This document shows positions 16,221 to 24,463 of a stretch of 64,000 nt of DNA, piece by piece (position 1 is the first letter of the stretch; each line of letters opens with the position of its first letter). The notes under the pieces were generated by a model, which made no database searches, was not told the origin of the DNA, and saw only the letters and a program-made list of their open reading frames with translations. The stretch is taken from the NCBI GenBank assembly GCA_027532775.1, contig JAPZTO010000001.1, positions 248,001 to 312,000 of the forward strand, in the 5' to 3' direction. Position numbers and translations under genes: made by a program. This DNA comes from Beijerinckiaceae bacterium. GTDB lineage: Bacteria; Pseudomonadota; Alphaproteobacteria; Rhizobiales; Beijerinckiaceae.

Positions 16221-16646
16221 ATGAGTGCGGTCCAGCGTCCGGTCCTCGCGGCCTCGATCGCGGTGTTCCGCGCCGGCAAGGTGCTGCTGATCCAGCGCGC
16301 GAAGGCCCCGGCCCTCGGGCTCTATTCGCTGCCGGGCGGGCGGATCGAAGCCGGAGAGACGCTGCGGGACGGCGTCTTGCGCGAATTGCAGGAAGAGCTG
16401 GCGCTGGAGGCGGAACTGGTCGGCTTTGTCGATCATGTCGAGCATATCGAGGCGGATGATGGCGGCGCCATCCGCGCCCATGCGGTCATCGCCGCGTTCT
16501 GCGGGCATTGGCGTTCCGGCGAGCCGATTCCCTCGGACGAGGTCAGCGACTGGCTCTGGGTTGACCCGCATGCGCCGGGCGACCTGCCAATGACACGCCG
16601 CCTGCCGGAAATCCTCGCCCGTGCGGCGGCCATGGTGACCCGATGA
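16221..16646 (+). CDS. NUDIX hydrolase
   Basis: A 141-residue NUDIX protein with the box GGRIEAGETLRDGVLRELQE, which continues into E-L-A-L and matches G-x5-E-x7-R-E-x2-E-E. NUDIX enzymes hydrolyse nucleoside diphosphates linked to another group. Its length and compact layout resemble ADP-ribose pyrophosphatases, but the substrate is open. It overlaps the next gene by 4 nt (ATGA), indicating translational coupling. Confidence 0.9.
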   Translation: MSAVQRPVLAASIAVFRAGKVLLIQRAKAPALGLYSLPGGRIEAGETLRDGVLRELQEELALEAELVGFVDHVEHIEADDGGAIRAHAVIAAFCGHWRSGEPIPSDEVSDWLWVDPHAPGDLPMTRRLPEILARAAAMVTR

Positions 16647-17194
16647 CGGCCCGCGCCTGCTCTGCCACCCTTTCCGCGCTTGCCGCTCCTGCTGCCTTTG
16701 CCGCGCTGTTGCTCCTCGCCCCCTCGGCAAGCGTCCGGGCGATCGCGCAGGAAGCGCCGCCCTCACGCATCATCCAGGCGCCCTCCGCCCCCGCCCAGAC
16801 GGGGCCGGCGGCGCCGCTGCGGGCCCGCCCCTCGATCCGGCGGCCGGCGGGCGAGAACCCGACCGCCAGCCGGCCCGCGCCACCGGTCTCGACCGCGCAG
16901 GAAAAGCCGCTGGTCGATCTTTCGGAAGTTGTCGGCGCCCTCGCCTTTCTCAGCCAGCTCTGCCAGCCCGGCGCCCAGCCCAATCCCTGGCGGGCCCGGA
17001 TGGAGGTGCTGCTGGAGGCCGAGGGCGAGCCCTCCGGTGCGCGGGAGAAGATGGCGGGTGCGTTCAATACCGGCTTTTCGGATTACGCCACCACCTATCG
17101 GCAATGCACGCCGGCGGCGGAAGCGGCCCGGCTCGCGCTGACGCGGGAGGCGGCGCGGCTGGCCCGCGAACTGGAACGCCGCTTCGGCAGCTGA
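16643..17194 (+). CDS. TIGR02301-family secreted protein
   Basis: A 183-residue protein with a signal peptide (hydrophobic to about residue 30) and a Pro-rich linker. The C-terminal domain has LAFLSQLCQPG, WRARMEVLLEAEGE, AFNTGFSDYATTYRQC and a helical end. These features match TIGR02301, an alphaproteobacterial family usually found next to a NUDIX gene as here. Two conserved Cys could form a disulfide in the periplasm. Function unknown. Confidence 0.85.
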   Translation: MTARACSATLSALAAPAAFAALLLLAPSASVRAIAQEAPPSRIIQAPSAPAQTGPAAPLRARPSIRRPAGENPTASRPAPPVSTAQEKPLVDLSEVVGALAFLSQLCQPGAQPNPWRARMEVLLEAEGEPSGAREKMAGAFNTGFSDYATTYRQCTPAAEAARLALTREAARLARELERRFGS

Positions 17195-17403
17195 TGCAAA
17201 GTCGCCACTTTCCACAAACGCGAATCGCCCCGTTAACGAAATCTCAACAGAAGGCTCGCGTTCCCGTGCCGGGCGGTCTAGGGTTCCTTTGCCCGCTCCG
17301 GTGGGAATGACGGCGGTGGGGACCGCTTCCGGAACCGGCATCAAGCCGGGAGGAAAGACAAGCCATCCGGCAAAGCCGGAGGCGAGAAGACAGGAAGGCG
17401 ACC

Positions 17404-17664
17404 GTGCAAACGAGTGACGAGCTTGGCCAATCCCGGGATTCGCTTTACGCCGACCAGCGTCGCGCGGCCTATACCTATGTGAGCGAGGCCTTCGCCGAAG
17501 GCCGCTATGACGGCATCGACGGCGATTGCCTCGCCCATGCCGCCTTGTTCGCTGCCTTTGTCGAGCTGGTGGCCAGCTATGGCGAGGATGCCGTGGCGAA
17601 ATTTGCCGAGAAGCTGCCGGACCGGATCAAGGCCGGCGAGTATTCGCTGACGACGAAGAACTGA
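17404..17664 (+). CDS. Small hypothetical protein
   Basis: An 86-residue acidic helical protein starting at a GTG with AGGAAGG about 8 nt upstream. No signal peptide, membrane segment or family I recognise; the core (YVSEAFAEGRYDGIDGDCLA...AFVELVASYGED) looks like a compact helical domain. A strong terminator follows. The 209-bp upstream gap holds a GAATC site and a CtrA-like TTAA-N7-TCAA box, hinting at cell-cycle control. Confidence 0.7.
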   Translation: MQTSDELGQSRDSLYADQRRAAYTYVSEAFAEGRYDGIDGDCLAHAALFAAFVELVASYGEDAVAKFAEKLPDRIKAGEYSLTTKN

Positions 17665-17690
17665 AAGCCGGCCATATGCCGGATGCGTCA

Positions 17691-17715
17691 AGGGCCGGTT
17701 TTCCGGCCCTTTTTC
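17691..17715 (+). terminator. Rho-independent terminator
   Basis: A perfect 8-bp stem AGGGCCGG / CCGGCCCT with a TTTT loop, followed by TTTTC. It ends the transcription unit of the small gene at 17404-17664 before the convergent cupin gene. Confidence 0.85.
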
Positions 17716-17776
17716 ATATCAGCGTCTCGCCCTGCCAGTCCCGCTTCTCGCAGAGCCTCCTTCTGGCTGGCAACGG

Positions 17777-18100
17777 TCACGCCAGCATCATCCGCGTCAG
17801 CGCGGCCGGGTTCTTCACCTCGATCTCGACAAAGGCGATCGGGTGGTCCGAGCCGTTCATCACGTCATGGGTGATGCCGGCCGCGCGCATGTAGGACTGG
17901 CCCTGTGTCAGCGGCACGTCGGTGATCTCGCTGCCATTGTGGATCCGCAGGATGCCATCCGTCAGCATGATCACGAAATACGGCCAGCCATGCTGGTGCC
18001 AGCCGGTGACGGCGCCGGGCTCGAAATCATACCGCGTGATGCGGATCGCCTCGTCATCCTGCTGGAGCGTCGGCACGGCGGGAATATCGCACTGGAACAT
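17777..18100 (-). CDS. Single-domain cupin protein
   Basis: A 107-residue cupin. The first motif, PGAVTGWHQHGWPYFVIML, carries the metal-binding His pair, and the second, QSYMRAAGITHDVMNG, carries the third His. The ATG at 18100 is chosen for the GAGGGG site upstream. It follows the dihydroorotase gene by 10 nt, so they are co-transcribed. Such small cupins may be enzymes or ligand-binding proteins; no specific role is evident. Confidence 0.88.
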   Translation of the reverse strand: MFQCDIPAVPTLQQDDEAIRITRYDFEPGAVTGWHQHGWPYFVIMLTDGILRIHNGSEITDVPLTQGQSYMRAAGITHDVMNGSDHPIAFVEIEVKNPAALTRMMLA

Positions 18101-18110
18101 GGCAATCCCC

Positions 18111-19445
18111 TCAGGCCTGCAGCGCATCACCGAAGACCACCGGCTCGCCGTGCGACGGGCCGGTCAACTCGCCCTGCCACATCACGCGGTGCCCGCGAAC
18201 GAACGTGCCGACCGGCCAGCCGGTGACGGCCTTGCCATCATAGGGTGTCCAGCCGCATTTCGAGGCGATCCAGGCATTCGTGATCGTCTCGCGGCGCTTG
18301 AGATCGACGATGGTGAAATCAGCATCGTAGCCGACGACCAGCCGGCCCTTGCGCGCGATGTTGAACAGCCGCGCCGGGCCATGGGCGGAGAGATCGACGA
18401 AGCGCTCGAGCGTGAGGCGACCAGCATTCACATGGTCGAGCATGGTGGGCACCAGCGTCTGCACGCCCGTCATGCCGGAATGGGACGCCGGATAGGCATG
18501 GTGCTTTTCCTCATGCGTATGCGGCGCATGGTCGGAGCCTAGGATATCGACCACGCCATTGGCGATGCCCCACCAGAGGACGTCCTGATGCGCCTTGTCG
18601 CGCACGGGCGGGTTCATCTGGGCATAGGTGCCGAGCCGCTCGTAGCATTCCGGCGCGGTCAGGGTGAGGTGATGCGGCGTGACCTCGATCGAGGCGACAT
18701 CCTTGTGATCAACCAGCCAGTGGATCTCGTCGCCGGTCGAGACATGCAGCACATGGACGCGCTTGCCGAGGCGGCGGGCCAGCGTGACCAGCCGCTTCGT
18801 GGCGAGCAACGCCGCCTCCACATCGCGCCAGACCGGGTGCGAGGCGGGGTTGCCGGGCTCGCGCAGGTTCATCCGGGCGCGGAGCCGGGGCTCGTCCTCG
18901 CAGTGGAAGGAGGCGCGCCGGGTGATCTGCTTCAGGATGCGGGCGAGGTTCTCGTCATCCTCGACCAGCAGGTTGCCGGTAGAGGAGCCGATGAAGACCT
19001 TGATCCCGGCCGCGCCGGGCAGCTTCTCGAGAACAGGGATCTCGTCGATATTCTCCGCCGTGCCGCCCATGAAGAAGGCATGGTCGCAATGCATGCGGTG
19101 ATGCGCGGCCGCGAGCTTGGCGGCCAGCGTTTCCGCGCTCGTCGTGTTGGGATTGGTGTTCGGCATCTCGAAGACGGCCGTCACGCCGCCCAGAACCGCC
19201 GCGCGGGAGCCGGTCTCCAGGTCTTCCTTGTGGGTCAGCCCGGGCTCGCGGAAATGGACCTGCGTGTCGATCACGCCCGGCAGGATGGTCAGGCCGCGGC
19301 AATCGACATCCTCGGCCGCCTGGCCGGTGCCGATCGCGCCAATCGCGGTAATCACGCCGCCGCTGATGCCGATATCGGCGTGCCCTCGCCCCGCCGGCGT
19401 GACCAGTTCGCCCCCGTGCAGCACCGTATCGAACCTGGCGGCCAT
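18111..19445 (-). CDS. Dihydroorotase-family amidohydrolase
   Basis: A 444-residue protein of the type I dihydroorotase group, which closes carbamoyl-aspartate to dihydroorotate in pyrimidine synthesis. The ATG at 19445 follows GGAGGG. Key sites: DTQVHFREPG, GIKVFIGSSTG with the carboxylated Lys region, FHCEDEPRL, HVLHVSTGDE and GSDHAPHT. The first metal motif is Q-V-H instead of the usual H-x-H, so one zinc ligand seems replaced. The rest of the site is intact; a related hydrolase activity (for example hydantoinase-like) is possible. Confidence 0.85.
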   Translation of the reverse strand: MAARFDTVLHGGELVTPAGRGHADIGISGGVITAIGAIGTGQAAEDVDCRGLTILPGVIDTQVHFREPGLTHKEDLETGSRAAVLGGVTAVFEMPNTNPNTTSAETLAAKLAAAHHRMHCDHAFFMGGTAENIDEIPVLEKLPGAAGIKVFIGSSTGNLLVEDDENLARILKQITRRASFHCEDEPRLRARMNLREPGNPASHPVWRDVEAALLATKRLVTLARRLGKRVHVLHVSTGDEIHWLVDHKDVASIEVTPHHLTLTAPECYERLGTYAQMNPPVRDKAHQDVLWWGIANGVVDILGSDHAPHTHEEKHHAYPASHSGMTGVQTLVPTMLDHVNAGRLTLERFVDLSAHGPARLFNIARKGRLVVGYDADFTIVDLKRRETITNAWIASKCGWTPYDGKAVTGWPVGTFVRGHRVMWQGELTGPSHGEPVVFGDALQA

Positions 19446-19509
19446 CGCTTTTCCCTCCGGCATGACGACAAGGCTTGCTTGCCCTGCAAACCGGACTTAT
19501 CTGGCTCGC

Positions 19510-20418
19510 ATGAGTGAAACAAGCCCCGTGCCGGAACCGGCGATCCGCCTTGCATGCCTGCTCTCCGACCGGGCCGTGCTGGCCGTGTCCGGTGCCGAGG
19601 CGGCGCATTTCCTGCACAACCTGCTGACCGCCGAAATCGAGGGCCTCGCCGTCGGCACGGGCGTGCCCGCGGCCTTGCTGACGCCGCAGGGCAAGATCAT
19701 CGCCGACATGCTGGTCTTCAATGCGAGCGATGACGAGCCGCTCTACCTGATCGATGTCGCGGCCGGGCTGGCGGATGATCTCGCCCGGCGGCTGACCCTC
19801 TACCGGCTGCGGAGTGCCGTGGTGATCGACCGGCTTGGCCCGGATATCGGCGTCGCCGTCATCGCCGGCGTGCCGGCCCCGGAAGGCGAGACGCATTACC
19901 GTTTCGATGACCCGCGCGACGGAAAGCTGGGTGCCCGGCTGATCGGCCCGAGCGAAGCCTTGGCCCAGCTTCTGCCGGCGGGCGCAACAACCGGCGAGGA
20001 GGCCTATCACGCGGCACGAATCAGCCTTGGCCTGCCCGAATGCGGCAAGGATTACCTCGCACAGGCGGCCTTCCCGCACGAGGTCAATCTGGACCAGCTC
20101 GGTGGCGTGGCCTTCCGCAAGGGATGCTATATCGGCCAGGAAGTGGTGAGCCGGATGGAGCATCGCGGGACAGCGCGAACCCGCACGATGATCGTCGAGA
20201 TGCTCAATGGCTTCAACGTGATGGGCGGTGCGGAATGCCGGGCGGGCGATCGCGTGCTCGGCACCGGCGGCGAGTGTTTCGGCGCCCGTGGCCTCGTGCC
20301 GATGCGGATCGACCGGCTGGAAGAGGCGCTCAAGGCCGGCGAGACAACCACCCTCGGCGGTGTTCCGGTCCGGGTTGTCCGGCCCAGCTACGCCCGTTTT
20401 CCGGTGGAAATGGGATAA
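19510..20418 (+). CDS. ygfZ: Folate-binding YgfZ/GcvT-like protein
   Basis: A 302-residue protein of the YgfZ family, tetrahydrofolate-binding factors that help maintain or repair iron-sulfur enzymes such as MiaB. The diagnostic motif KGCYIGQEVVSRM is present with the conserved Cys. The start (MSETSP) at 19510 places the folate-binding fold at the usual distance. It is divergent from dihydroorotase with about 65 bp between starts. Confidence 0.93.
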   Translation: MSETSPVPEPAIRLACLLSDRAVLAVSGAEAAHFLHNLLTAEIEGLAVGTGVPAALLTPQGKIIADMLVFNASDDEPLYLIDVAAGLADDLARRLTLYRLRSAVVIDRLGPDIGVAVIAGVPAPEGETHYRFDDPRDGKLGARLIGPSEALAQLLPAGATTGEEAYHAARISLGLPECGKDYLAQAAFPHEVNLDQLGGVAFRKGCYIGQEVVSRMEHRGTARTRTMIVEMLNGFNVMGGAECRAGDRVLGTGGECFGARGLVPMRIDRLEEALKAGETTTLGGVPVRVVRPSYARFPVEMG

Positions 20419-20431
20419 ATTTCCTCGACGC

Positions 20432-20459
20432 TTGATGCCTTCTGAATTCGTGATATAAC
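20432..20459 (+). promoter_or_regulatory. Promoter of the ArsR-type gene
   Basis: TTGATG (20432-20437), a 16-nt spacer and TATAAC (20454-20459), about 23 nt before the ATG at 20483, with CAGGAG as ribosome-binding site. The region is AT-rich compared with flanking genes. Confidence 0.55.
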
Positions 20460-20482
20460 GCGCTTGTTTCAGGAGTTGTATT

Positions 20483-20833
20483 ATGAATGTTTCATCATTG
20501 CTTGATTTTTTGACCCATCATGGCGAAGACGCCGAAGGGCTGCTGGCGATCCTCGCCAACCGCCGCCGCCTCGTTATCCTCTACAACCTTGTTCTCGAAG
20601 GCGAACTCGCCGTCGGAGAGCTTGTGCGCAGGCTGAACATCGCCCAATCGGCGCTGTCGCAGCATCTCGCGCTCATGCGGGCCGCCGGCATCGTCAGCAC
20701 CCGTCGCGAGGGCACCACGATCTTCTATTCCCTCACCGACGAGCGGACGCGGGCCATGCTGTCAGCCATCCGCGACGTGCTGGGCCCCCGGGAAACCGGC
20801 CGGCCCTGCGACGACGTCCGGCTCGCCAGCTGA
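20483..20833 (+). CDS. ArsR-family transcriptional regulator
   Basis: A 116-residue winged-helix protein: NRRRLVILYNLV, then the helix-turn-helix VGELVRRLNIAQSALSQHLA, then a wing (STRREGTTIFYSL). The ArsR/SmtB metal-site cysteines (ELCVCDL) are absent. The layout is closer to redox or sulfide-responsive relatives such as BigR/SqrR, though only one late Cys is visible, so the signal is unknown. It stands just upstream of the HD/phosphatase/NadQ-like run. Confidence 0.9.
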   Translation: MNVSSLLDFLTHHGEDAEGLLAILANRRRLVILYNLVLEGELAVGELVRRLNIAQSALSQHLALMRAAGIVSTRREGTTIFYSLTDERTRAMLSAIRDVLGPRETGRPCDDVRLAS

Positions 20834-20879
20834 GCACGATTCCCTTGCCAGTTCGGAGGGAGCGCGGCACATCAGGAGC

Positions 20880-21536
20880 ATGACAACTCCTTCTGCGCCG
20901 CGTCGATCTCCCCGCGCTCCCGTCGCCCCCCGGGCCTGGCAACGCATGTTGTCCGGCCGGCGGCTCGATCTGCTCGATCCCTCGCCGCTCGATATCGAGA
21001 TCGAGGATATCGCGCACGGGCTTGCCCGGGTTGCCCGATGGAATGGCCAGACCTTGGGCCCGGAGATCTTCTCCGTGGCGCAGCATTCGCTCCTGGTCGA
21101 CCACCTTGCGGGCCGGCTCGCGCCGCAGGCCGGAAGGCGGACACGGCTGGCCGTGCTTCTGCATGACGCGGCCGAGTATGTGATCGGCGACATGATCTCG
21201 CCCTTCAAGGCGGTGATCGGCGATGCCTATCGCGAGACCGAGCGCCTCGTGCTGGATGCGGTGATGCGGCGCTTCGGGCTGCCGGCGCCGATGACGAAAC
21301 TGGCTCATGATCTCGCCAAGCGCGCAGACCGGGCCTCTGCATTTCACGAGGCGACAAGGCTGGCCGGCTTCGAGCCCGGCGAGGCCCAGCAATTCTTCGG
21401 CGCGCCGATGCTGCTGGATGCGCAGGCCCGCGCCCTGCTCGAGCCCTGGCCCGTCGGGCGGGCCGAGGCCGCGTTCCTCGAGCGTTTCCGGATGCTGGAC
21501 CTGCCCGGCCCCCTGCAGGATGAGGGAGCCGCCTGA
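20880..21536 (+). CDS. HD-domain phosphohydrolase
   Basis: A 218-residue YfbR-like HD protein. The metal-binding residues appear as AQHSLLV, LLHDAAEYVIGD and a later Asp. Homologues act as nucleotidases or phosphodiesterases on small nucleotides; the N-terminal ~25 residues are Arg/Pro-rich and disordered. Its stop overlaps the next start (TGATG), and the following two genes also overlap, so the three are one translationally coupled operon. Confidence 0.88.
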   Translation: MTTPSAPRRSPRAPVAPRAWQRMLSGRRLDLLDPSPLDIEIEDIAHGLARVARWNGQTLGPEIFSVAQHSLLVDHLAGRLAPQAGRRTRLAVLLHDAAEYVIGDMISPFKAVIGDAYRETERLVLDAVMRRFGLPAPMTKLAHDLAKRADRASAFHEATRLAGFEPGEAQQFFGAPMLLDAQARALLEPWPVGRAEAAFLERFRMLDLPGPLQDEGAA

Positions 21537-22060
21537 TGCCGGTGATCCATGTCTGCGCCTGGCGCCTGCTGAACCGGAAAGTCGCCGAGACCGGCGCCAC
21601 CGGCGTGGTGACGCTGATCAAGAATATCGGGCAGGTCGAGCGGCCGCCCGGCATCGCGCCGGAGCGGCATCTCAAGCTGGATTTTGCCGATATCACCGAG
21701 CCGCGCGAAGGCGAGGTGATGCCCGGCTCGGAGCATGTCGAGCAGCTGCTTGGCTATTTCGAGGCCTGGGATCGCTCGGCACCGCTGGTCGTGCATTGCT
21801 ATGCCGGGGTCAGCCGCTCGACCGCCGGCGCCTTCATCGCCGCCTGCCAGTTGCGGCCGGACCGAGACGAGGCGGAATGGGCCAGCGAGATCCGCCGGCT
21901 GTCGCCCACCGCGACGCCGAATGCCCGGCTTGTCGCCCTTGCCGATGCGGCGCTCGGCCGGAACGGGCGCATGATCCGTGCGCTGACGACGATCGGGCGC
22001 GGCGAGGATTGCTTCGACGGCGTGCCCTTCGCCCTCGACCTGTCGCATCGCCAGCCATGA
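21536..22060 (+). CDS. Tyrosine/dual-specificity phosphatase-like protein
   Basis: A 174-residue protein with the Cys phosphatase loop HCYAGVSRST (C-x5-R-S) at about residues 86-95 and an upstream general-acid region (DFADITEP). It belongs to the compact dual-specificity phosphatase fold. The gene is coupled to the HD gene before it and overlaps the NadQ-like gene after it by 4 nt. The substrate could be a phosphoprotein or small molecule. Confidence 0.88.
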   Translation: MPVIHVCAWRLLNRKVAETGATGVVTLIKNIGQVERPPGIAPERHLKLDFADITEPREGEVMPGSEHVEQLLGYFEAWDRSAPLVVHCYAGVSRSTAGAFIAACQLRPDRDEAEWASEIRRLSPTATPNARLVALADAALGRNGRMIRALTTIGRGEDCFDGVPFALDLSHRQP

Positions 22061-23037
22061 TCGCAACAGGGGGCTCCGGCATCGAGATCAACCTGACGGC
22101 CGTCATCCTCGCGATGCGCGGCGACGAGCCGGTTGTCTATGCCTCGAGCCTCGGGGCGACGATGCCGCCCGGCCTTCCTTCGGGGCCGTTCGATCCCGGC
22201 CGGCACCGCACGCTGGAGCTCGGTCTGCGCAGTTTCGCGCAGGAACAGGCCGGGTTGACACTCGGCTATGTCGAGCAGCTCTACACATTCGGCGATCGCG
22301 GCCGCCTGCTGCCGGAAGGATCGGGCGAGGCAGCGGCGCTGCATCTCGTCTCAATCGGCTATCTCGCGCTGACCCGGATGGCTGCCGGCGCCACCCAGCG
22401 GGAGAATTTCCTGCCGCTCTACACATTCTTTCCCTGGGAGGACTGGCGCGGCGGGCGGCCCGATATCCTCGACCGGGTGCTGCTTCCGGCCCTCGAACGC
22501 TGGGCCGGCGAGGCGGAGGCTGGCAGCGATGCGGAGGGGCGCGGCCTCACGCGCCGCGAGCGGCTGGCTTTGTCTTTCGGCGTCGATGGCACGCCTTTCG
22601 ACGAGGAGAAGGTGCTGGAGCGCTACGAACTGCTCTATTCGGCCGGCCTTGTCGACGAGGCCGTGCGGGATCGACGGCAGGCCGCGATGCCGGATCGTCT
22701 CCGGCTCGGGCAGGTCATGCCCTTCGACCACCGCCGGATCGTCGCCACCGCGCTCGGCCGGCTGCGGGGAAAGCTGAAATACCGGCCTGTCGTGTTCGAG
22801 CTGATGGCCGACCAGTTCACGCTCACTGATCTCCAGCGGAAGGTGGAGGCGATTTCCGGCCATCATCTGCACAAGCAGAATTTCCGCCGCCTCGTCGAGA
22901 CCGGCGGGCTTGTCGAACCAACCGGCGAACAGACGACGACGAAGGGCCGGCCGGCGGCCCTCTTCCGTTTCCGGCGTGAGGTCCTGCGCGAGCGGCCGGC
23001 ACCCGGGCTCCGGCTCAGCGCGCGCAGCAGCGGCTGA
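22057..23037 (+). CDS. NUDIX-related transcriptional regulator (NadQ/NrtR-like)
   Basis: A 326-residue protein: an N-terminal NUDIX-like domain (about 1-200) without a complete catalytic NUDIX box, then a winged helix (about 230-305; KYRPVVFELMADQFTLTDLQ and HKQNFRRLVETGGLV). This architecture is that of NrtR and the alphaproteobacterial NadQ group (COG4111), repressors that sense NAD-related metabolites and control NAD synthesis genes. No NAD gene lies beside it here; the coupled HD and phosphatase genes may be partners. Regulon inferred from family only. Confidence 0.83.
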   Translation: MIATGGSGIEINLTAVILAMRGDEPVVYASSLGATMPPGLPSGPFDPGRHRTLELGLRSFAQEQAGLTLGYVEQLYTFGDRGRLLPEGSGEAAALHLVSIGYLALTRMAAGATQRENFLPLYTFFPWEDWRGGRPDILDRVLLPALERWAGEAEAGSDAEGRGLTRRERLALSFGVDGTPFDEEKVLERYELLYSAGLVDEAVRDRRQAAMPDRLRLGQVMPFDHRRIVATALGRLRGKLKYRPVVFELMADQFTLTDLQRKVEAISGHHLHKQNFRRLVETGGLVEPTGEQTTTKGRPAALFRFRREVLRERPAPGLRLSARSSG

Positions 23038-23098
23038 GTCTCGTGGAAAAGCACCGTCGAGAGTTGCCTCGCCCGGGGGATGGGCTAGGGTGCCGGTC

Positions 23099-23353
23099 AT
23101 GAATCAGGATCTGCCCGCCGATATTGCCGCCCTGCCTTTCGAGAAGGCGATGACCGAACTCGAGGCCATTGTCGGCGAGCTTGAACGCGGCGATGTGAGC
23201 CTCGAAGCCTCGATCGCCAAATATGAGCGCGGCGAGATGCTGAAGAAGCGCTGCGAGGCCCTGCTGCGCGAAGCGGAGATGCGGATTTCCAAGATCCAGC
23301 TCGGGCCGGATGGCAAGCCTGCCGGCGCCGCACCGCTCGATCCCGAGCGCTGA
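23099..23353 (+). CDS. xseB: Exodeoxyribonuclease VII small subunit
   Basis: An 84-residue XseB with the diagnostic LPFEKAMTELEAIVGELERG and the helical pattern up to RISKIQ. It binds the large subunit XseA to form the single-strand-specific nuclease; xseA is not in the window. The ATG at 23099 fits the family's start. xseB near dxs and tlyA is a well-known order in this group, though here a pirin gene lies between. Confidence 0.96.
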   Translation: MNQDLPADIAALPFEKAMTELEAIVGELERGDVSLEASIAKYERGEMLKKRCEALLREAEMRISKIQLGPDGKPAGAAPLDPER

Positions 23354-23475
23354 GTTTACCGGCGCCCGCCCGGCGCCTCGCGGCCTGCCGCGTCACAAGC
23401 CTGTCATCGGCCCTTTCCAGACACGCGGCCGACCGCCATCTTTCCGGAGGTCCGGACCCTTGCGAGGAGGCGCCC

Positions 23476-24396
23476 ATGTCCCATCTGCCGAGTGACGACC
23501 CCGAACCCGGTGATGCCCGGGCCTGCGCAGCGATCGAGCAGGTCATCGTGCCGCGCGTGAGCGATCTCGGCGGCTTCCAGGTGCGGCGCGCGCTGCCCTC
23601 GATCGGCAAGAAGATGATCGGCCCCTTCGTATTCTTCGACCAGATGGGCCCTTCGGAATTCCTGCTTGGCCAGGGCCTCGACGTGCGCCCGCACCCGCAT
23701 ATCGGCCTCTCGACCGTCACCTACCTGTTCGACGGCTCGATCCGGCATCGCGACAGCCTCGGCGTGGTGAAGGACATCACGCCCGGCGCGCTGAACCTGA
23801 TGACGGCTGGGCGCGGCGTCGTGCATTCCGAGCGCAGCAGTCCGGAGGCGCGGCAGGCCGAGACGCGGCGGCTCTTCGGCATCCAGCTCTGGGCAGCTCT
23901 GCCGGCGGCTCTGGAAGAAACCGACCCGGCCTTCATCCACCATACCGAGGCCGAGCTGCCGCGCATCACCGGCGAGGGCAAGCGCGTGCGACTGATCATG
24001 GGCGCGGCCTATGGCGAGGAATCGCCGGTGCAGTACCCGCATCCGGCGCTCTATGCCGAGGCGATGCTGGCACCGGGCGCGATCCTGCCGCTGGATGACG
24101 ATTACCCCGAGCGGGCGATCTATATCGTCTCCGGCGAGATCGACATTGCGGGTGATGTTTTCCGCCCGGGCCAGTTGCTGGTCTTCAAGCCGGGTGACCG
24201 TATCTCGATCCTTGCGCTCAGCCACGCGCGGATCATGATCATCGGCGGCGATGCGATGGATGGCCGCCGGCATATCTGGTGGAATTTCGTCTCCTCCCGC
24301 AAGGAACGGATCGACCAGGCCAAGGCTGACTGGGCTGCCGGCCGGTTCGACAGCGTGCCCGGCGAGAGTGAATTCATCCCGCTGCCAAAGGCTTGA
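23476..24396 (+). CDS. Pirin family protein
   Basis: A 306-residue bicupin. The N-terminal cupin keeps the metal ligands in RPHPHIGLSTVTYLF (two His), a third His, and Glu in VVHSERS. Bacterial pirins bind iron; some are quercetinases, others bind metabolic enzymes. GAGGAGG precedes the ATG. The C-terminus (WNFVSSRKERIDQAKADW) is typical. Function beyond the family is unknown. Confidence 0.95.
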   Translation: MSHLPSDDPEPGDARACAAIEQVIVPRVSDLGGFQVRRALPSIGKKMIGPFVFFDQMGPSEFLLGQGLDVRPHPHIGLSTVTYLFDGSIRHRDSLGVVKDITPGALNLMTAGRGVVHSERSSPEARQAETRRLFGIQLWAALPAALEETDPAFIHHTEAELPRITGEGKRVRLIMGAAYGEESPVQYPHPALYAEAMLAPGAILPLDDDYPERAIYIVSGEIDIAGDVFRPGQLLVFKPGDRISILALSHARIMIIGGDAMDGRRHIWWNFVSSRKERIDQAKADWAAGRFDSVPGESEFIPLPKA

Positions 24397-24463
24397 CGCC
24401 TCTGCTCATTGACGTTCGGCCGCAACCCGATAGATGAGGCGGCTGACAAACGGAGGCTTTCCC

